From Rhodanobacter sp. (lineage in GTDB: Bacteria > Pseudomonadota > Gammaproteobacteria > Xanthomonadales > Rhodanobacteraceae): a stretch of 7,071 nucleotides of DNA. Both the position numbers and the translations under genes were made by a program. Positions 6,242 through 7,071 of the stretch are shown here, in pieces. Where the stretch lies: NCBI GenBank assembly GCA_026193555.1, contig JAPHUU010000058.1, positions 1 to 7,071 of the forward strand, read 5' to 3'. Under the pieces are notes generated by a model. The model was not told where the DNA came from, did not search any database, and worked only from the letters and a program-made list of their open reading frames with translations. Positions within the stretch are counted from its first letter, which is position 1, and every line of letters starts with the position of its first letter.

Positions 6242-6279
6242 GTGGCAGTTGTGGTTGAACCAGCTGTGGAGTCTGCCAC
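6242..6279. promoter_or_regulatory. Nested inverted repeats beside the hemH start
   Basis: GTGGCAG (6242-6248) pairs exactly with CTGCCAC (6273-6279). Inside lies the 11-base palindrome TGGTTGAACCA (6252-6262, centre G6257) and a direct repeat of TGTGG (6250-6254 and 6265-6269). It sits one base from the proposed hemH ATG and about 60 bases before the SYLF start, so it could bind a regulator of both genes or fold in the hemH leader. If hemH starts at the GTG at 6279, this stretch is coding. Confidence 0.4.
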
Positions 6280-6326
6280 AAGCCCTGCGTGCCGCGGCGT
6301 GATTGCCCCACGCCCTCATACCTTCC

Positions 6327-6331
6327 AGGAG
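6327..6331 (+). promoter_or_regulatory. Ribosome binding site of the SYLF gene
   Basis: AGGAG lies six bases before the ATG at 6338. It is the best Shine-Dalgarno match in the window and fixes the start, ruling out the longer open frame that begins at 6227. Confidence 0.85.
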
Positions 6332-6337
6332 CTGACC

Positions 6338-7027
6338 ATGTTCAAGACCCCCCTTCGCCGCCTGCTGCTTGCCGGACTGGTCCTGTTGCTGCCAGCGATG
6401 GTCGTGCACGCGGAGGATCCGCCGCTGGTGCGCGCGCAGAACTCGGTGCGGGTGCTGAACGAGATCATGCAGGCACCGGACAAGGCGATCCCGCAGGATC
6501 TGTTGCGCGATGCCAAGGCGATCGCGGTGATTCCCGACATGATCAAGGCTGGTTTCATCTTTGGCGGCCGTCGCGGCGAAGGGCTGATCTCGATCAAGAG
6601 TCCCGATGGCACCTGGTCCAATCCCAGCTTCATCACCATGACCGGCGGCAGCGTGGGCTTCCAGGCCGGCGTGTCGTCCACCGACGTGGTGCTGGTATTC
6701 CGCACCGAGCACGGCGTGGATTCGATCGTGCGCGGCAAGTTCACCCTCGGTGCCGACGCATCGGCGGCTGCCGGGCCGGTCGGGCGCACTGCCACCGCCG
6801 CCACTGACAGTCAGTTGAAGGCCGAAATCTATTCCTATTCGCGCACCCGCGGCCTGTTTGCCGGCGTCGCGCTGGATGGTGCGGCGCTACGCATCGACTA
6901 CGACGCGAACGAGGCTGTGTATGGCCCTGGCATCACGCCGCGGCGCATCTTCGAAGGTGGTGTGACGAATGTGCCGGGTCCGGTAGTCGACTTCCGTGAC
7001 CGCCTGGAGGAGTACACTACACGCTGA
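6338..7027 (+). CDS. Exported SYLF-domain (DUF500/Ysc84-type) protein
   Basis: This 229-residue protein begins with a clear Sec signal peptide: basic MFKTPLRR, a leucine-rich core, and a likely cleavage after VHA (residue 25), before EDPP. There is no lipobox cysteine, so it is probably periplasmic or released rather than a lipoprotein. The rest is a SYLF domain (about 30-225). Conserved stretches are AIAVIPDMIKAGFIFGGRRGEGLI (61-84), TGGSVGFQAGVSSTDVVLVF (102-121), FTLGADASAAAGPVGR (135-150) and YSYSRTRGLFAGVALDGAALRID (165-187). In eukaryotes SYLF domains bind phosphoinositides and, in yeast Ysc84, actin; the role of the exported bacterial versions is not well defined, though they are usually annotated as lipid-binding. 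It diverges from hemH with 97 bases between starts. No link to heme metabolism is known to me. Confidence 0.95.
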   Translation: MFKTPLRRLLLAGLVLLLPAMVVHAEDPPLVRAQNSVRVLNEIMQAPDKAIPQDLLRDAKAIAVIPDMIKAGFIFGGRRGEGLISIKSPDGTWSNPSFITMTGGSVGFQAGVSSTDVVLVFRTEHGVDSIVRGKFTLGADASAAAGPVGRTATAATDSQLKAEIYSYSRTRGLFAGVALDGAALRIDYDANEAVYGPGITPRRIFEGGVTNVPGPVVDFRDRLEEYTTR

Positions 7028-7043
7028 GATTTGGGTTTTTTGG

Positions 7044-7056
7044 CGCGCATTGCGCG
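7044..7056 (+). terminator. Possible weak terminator after the SYLF gene
   Basis: CGCGC (7044-7048), loop ATT and GCGCG (7052-7056) form a short perfect GC stem 16 bases past the stop, followed by AGGTATTTTC. A six-T run (7036-7041) precedes it. The T tract after the stem is interrupted, so termination activity is uncertain. Confidence 0.3.
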
Positions 7057-7071
7057 AGGTATTTTCGCAGG

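Larger units (their letters stand above)
6241..6337. other. Divergent intergenic region, hemH / SYLF gene
   Basis: These 97 bases must carry the promoters of both divergent genes unless they lie inside the coding regions. I could not identify a convincing -35/-10 pair on either strand. The region holds the nested dyad at 6242-6279, a 6-bp stem GGCGTG/CACGCC (6296-6301 and 6309-6314) in the SYLF leader, and the SYLF ribosome binding site. Confidence 0.5.

Noticed and set aside
6315..6320. Minus-strand TATGAG as a -10 box for hemH
   Set aside because: The position 17 bases upstream does not resemble a -35 box, and there is no extended -10 TG.
6227..6337. Upstream extension of the SYLF protein
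   Set aside because: The ATG at 6338 has an excellent AGGAG signal and gives an immediate signal peptide; the extension would bury it.

Overview
The window reads as ordinary, gene-dense chromosome from a GC-rich gammaproteobacterium. The third-position G/C bias, the ferrochelatase type and the hemH-hydrolase pairing fit Xanthomonadales, and Rhodanobacteraceae (Rhodanobacter or Dyella relatives) is my best guess. That placement is inference from protein resemblance, not a search. I see no rRNA, tRNA, insertion sequence, CRISPR array, phage gene or attachment site.

Layout: six genes lie head to tail on the minus strand and one lies divergently on the plus strand. In transcription order from right to left, the minus-strand genes are hemH (ferrochelatase, start near 6240), an alpha/beta hydrolase (start near 5147, overlapping the end of hemH), a TetA-like MFS antiporter (start 4188), a DUF1993 protein (start 2860, with a 4-base ATGA overlap with the MFS gene), a 97-residue cysteine-rich protein of unknown function (start 2234), and a large FAD-dependent dehydrogenase of the COG2509 type (start 1753, stop at 122). 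Diverging from hemH, on the plus strand, is an exported SYLF-domain (DUF500/Ysc84-type) protein at 6338-7027. The first 121 bases and last 44 bases hold no gene I can support.

How the genes may work together: hemH carries out the last step of protoheme synthesis, inserting ferrous iron into protoporphyrin IX. The overlaps between hemH and the hydrolase, and between the MFS gene and DUF1993, suggest two translationally coupled pairs. Between the pairs lies an 86-base gap with a perfect 9-bp dyad, so it is unclear whether all four share one transcript. The 97-residue gene and the FAD gene have their own gaps of 119 and 187 bases, and the second contains another strong dyad. No pathway obviously unites the whole run.

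The most interesting unexplained structure is the set of three intergenic dyads (1901-1926, 4212-4235, 6242-6279), the coupling of an uncharacterised DUF1993 protein to a drug-type antiporter, and the orphan cysteine-rich small protein. I did not find a convincing new multi-gene system.
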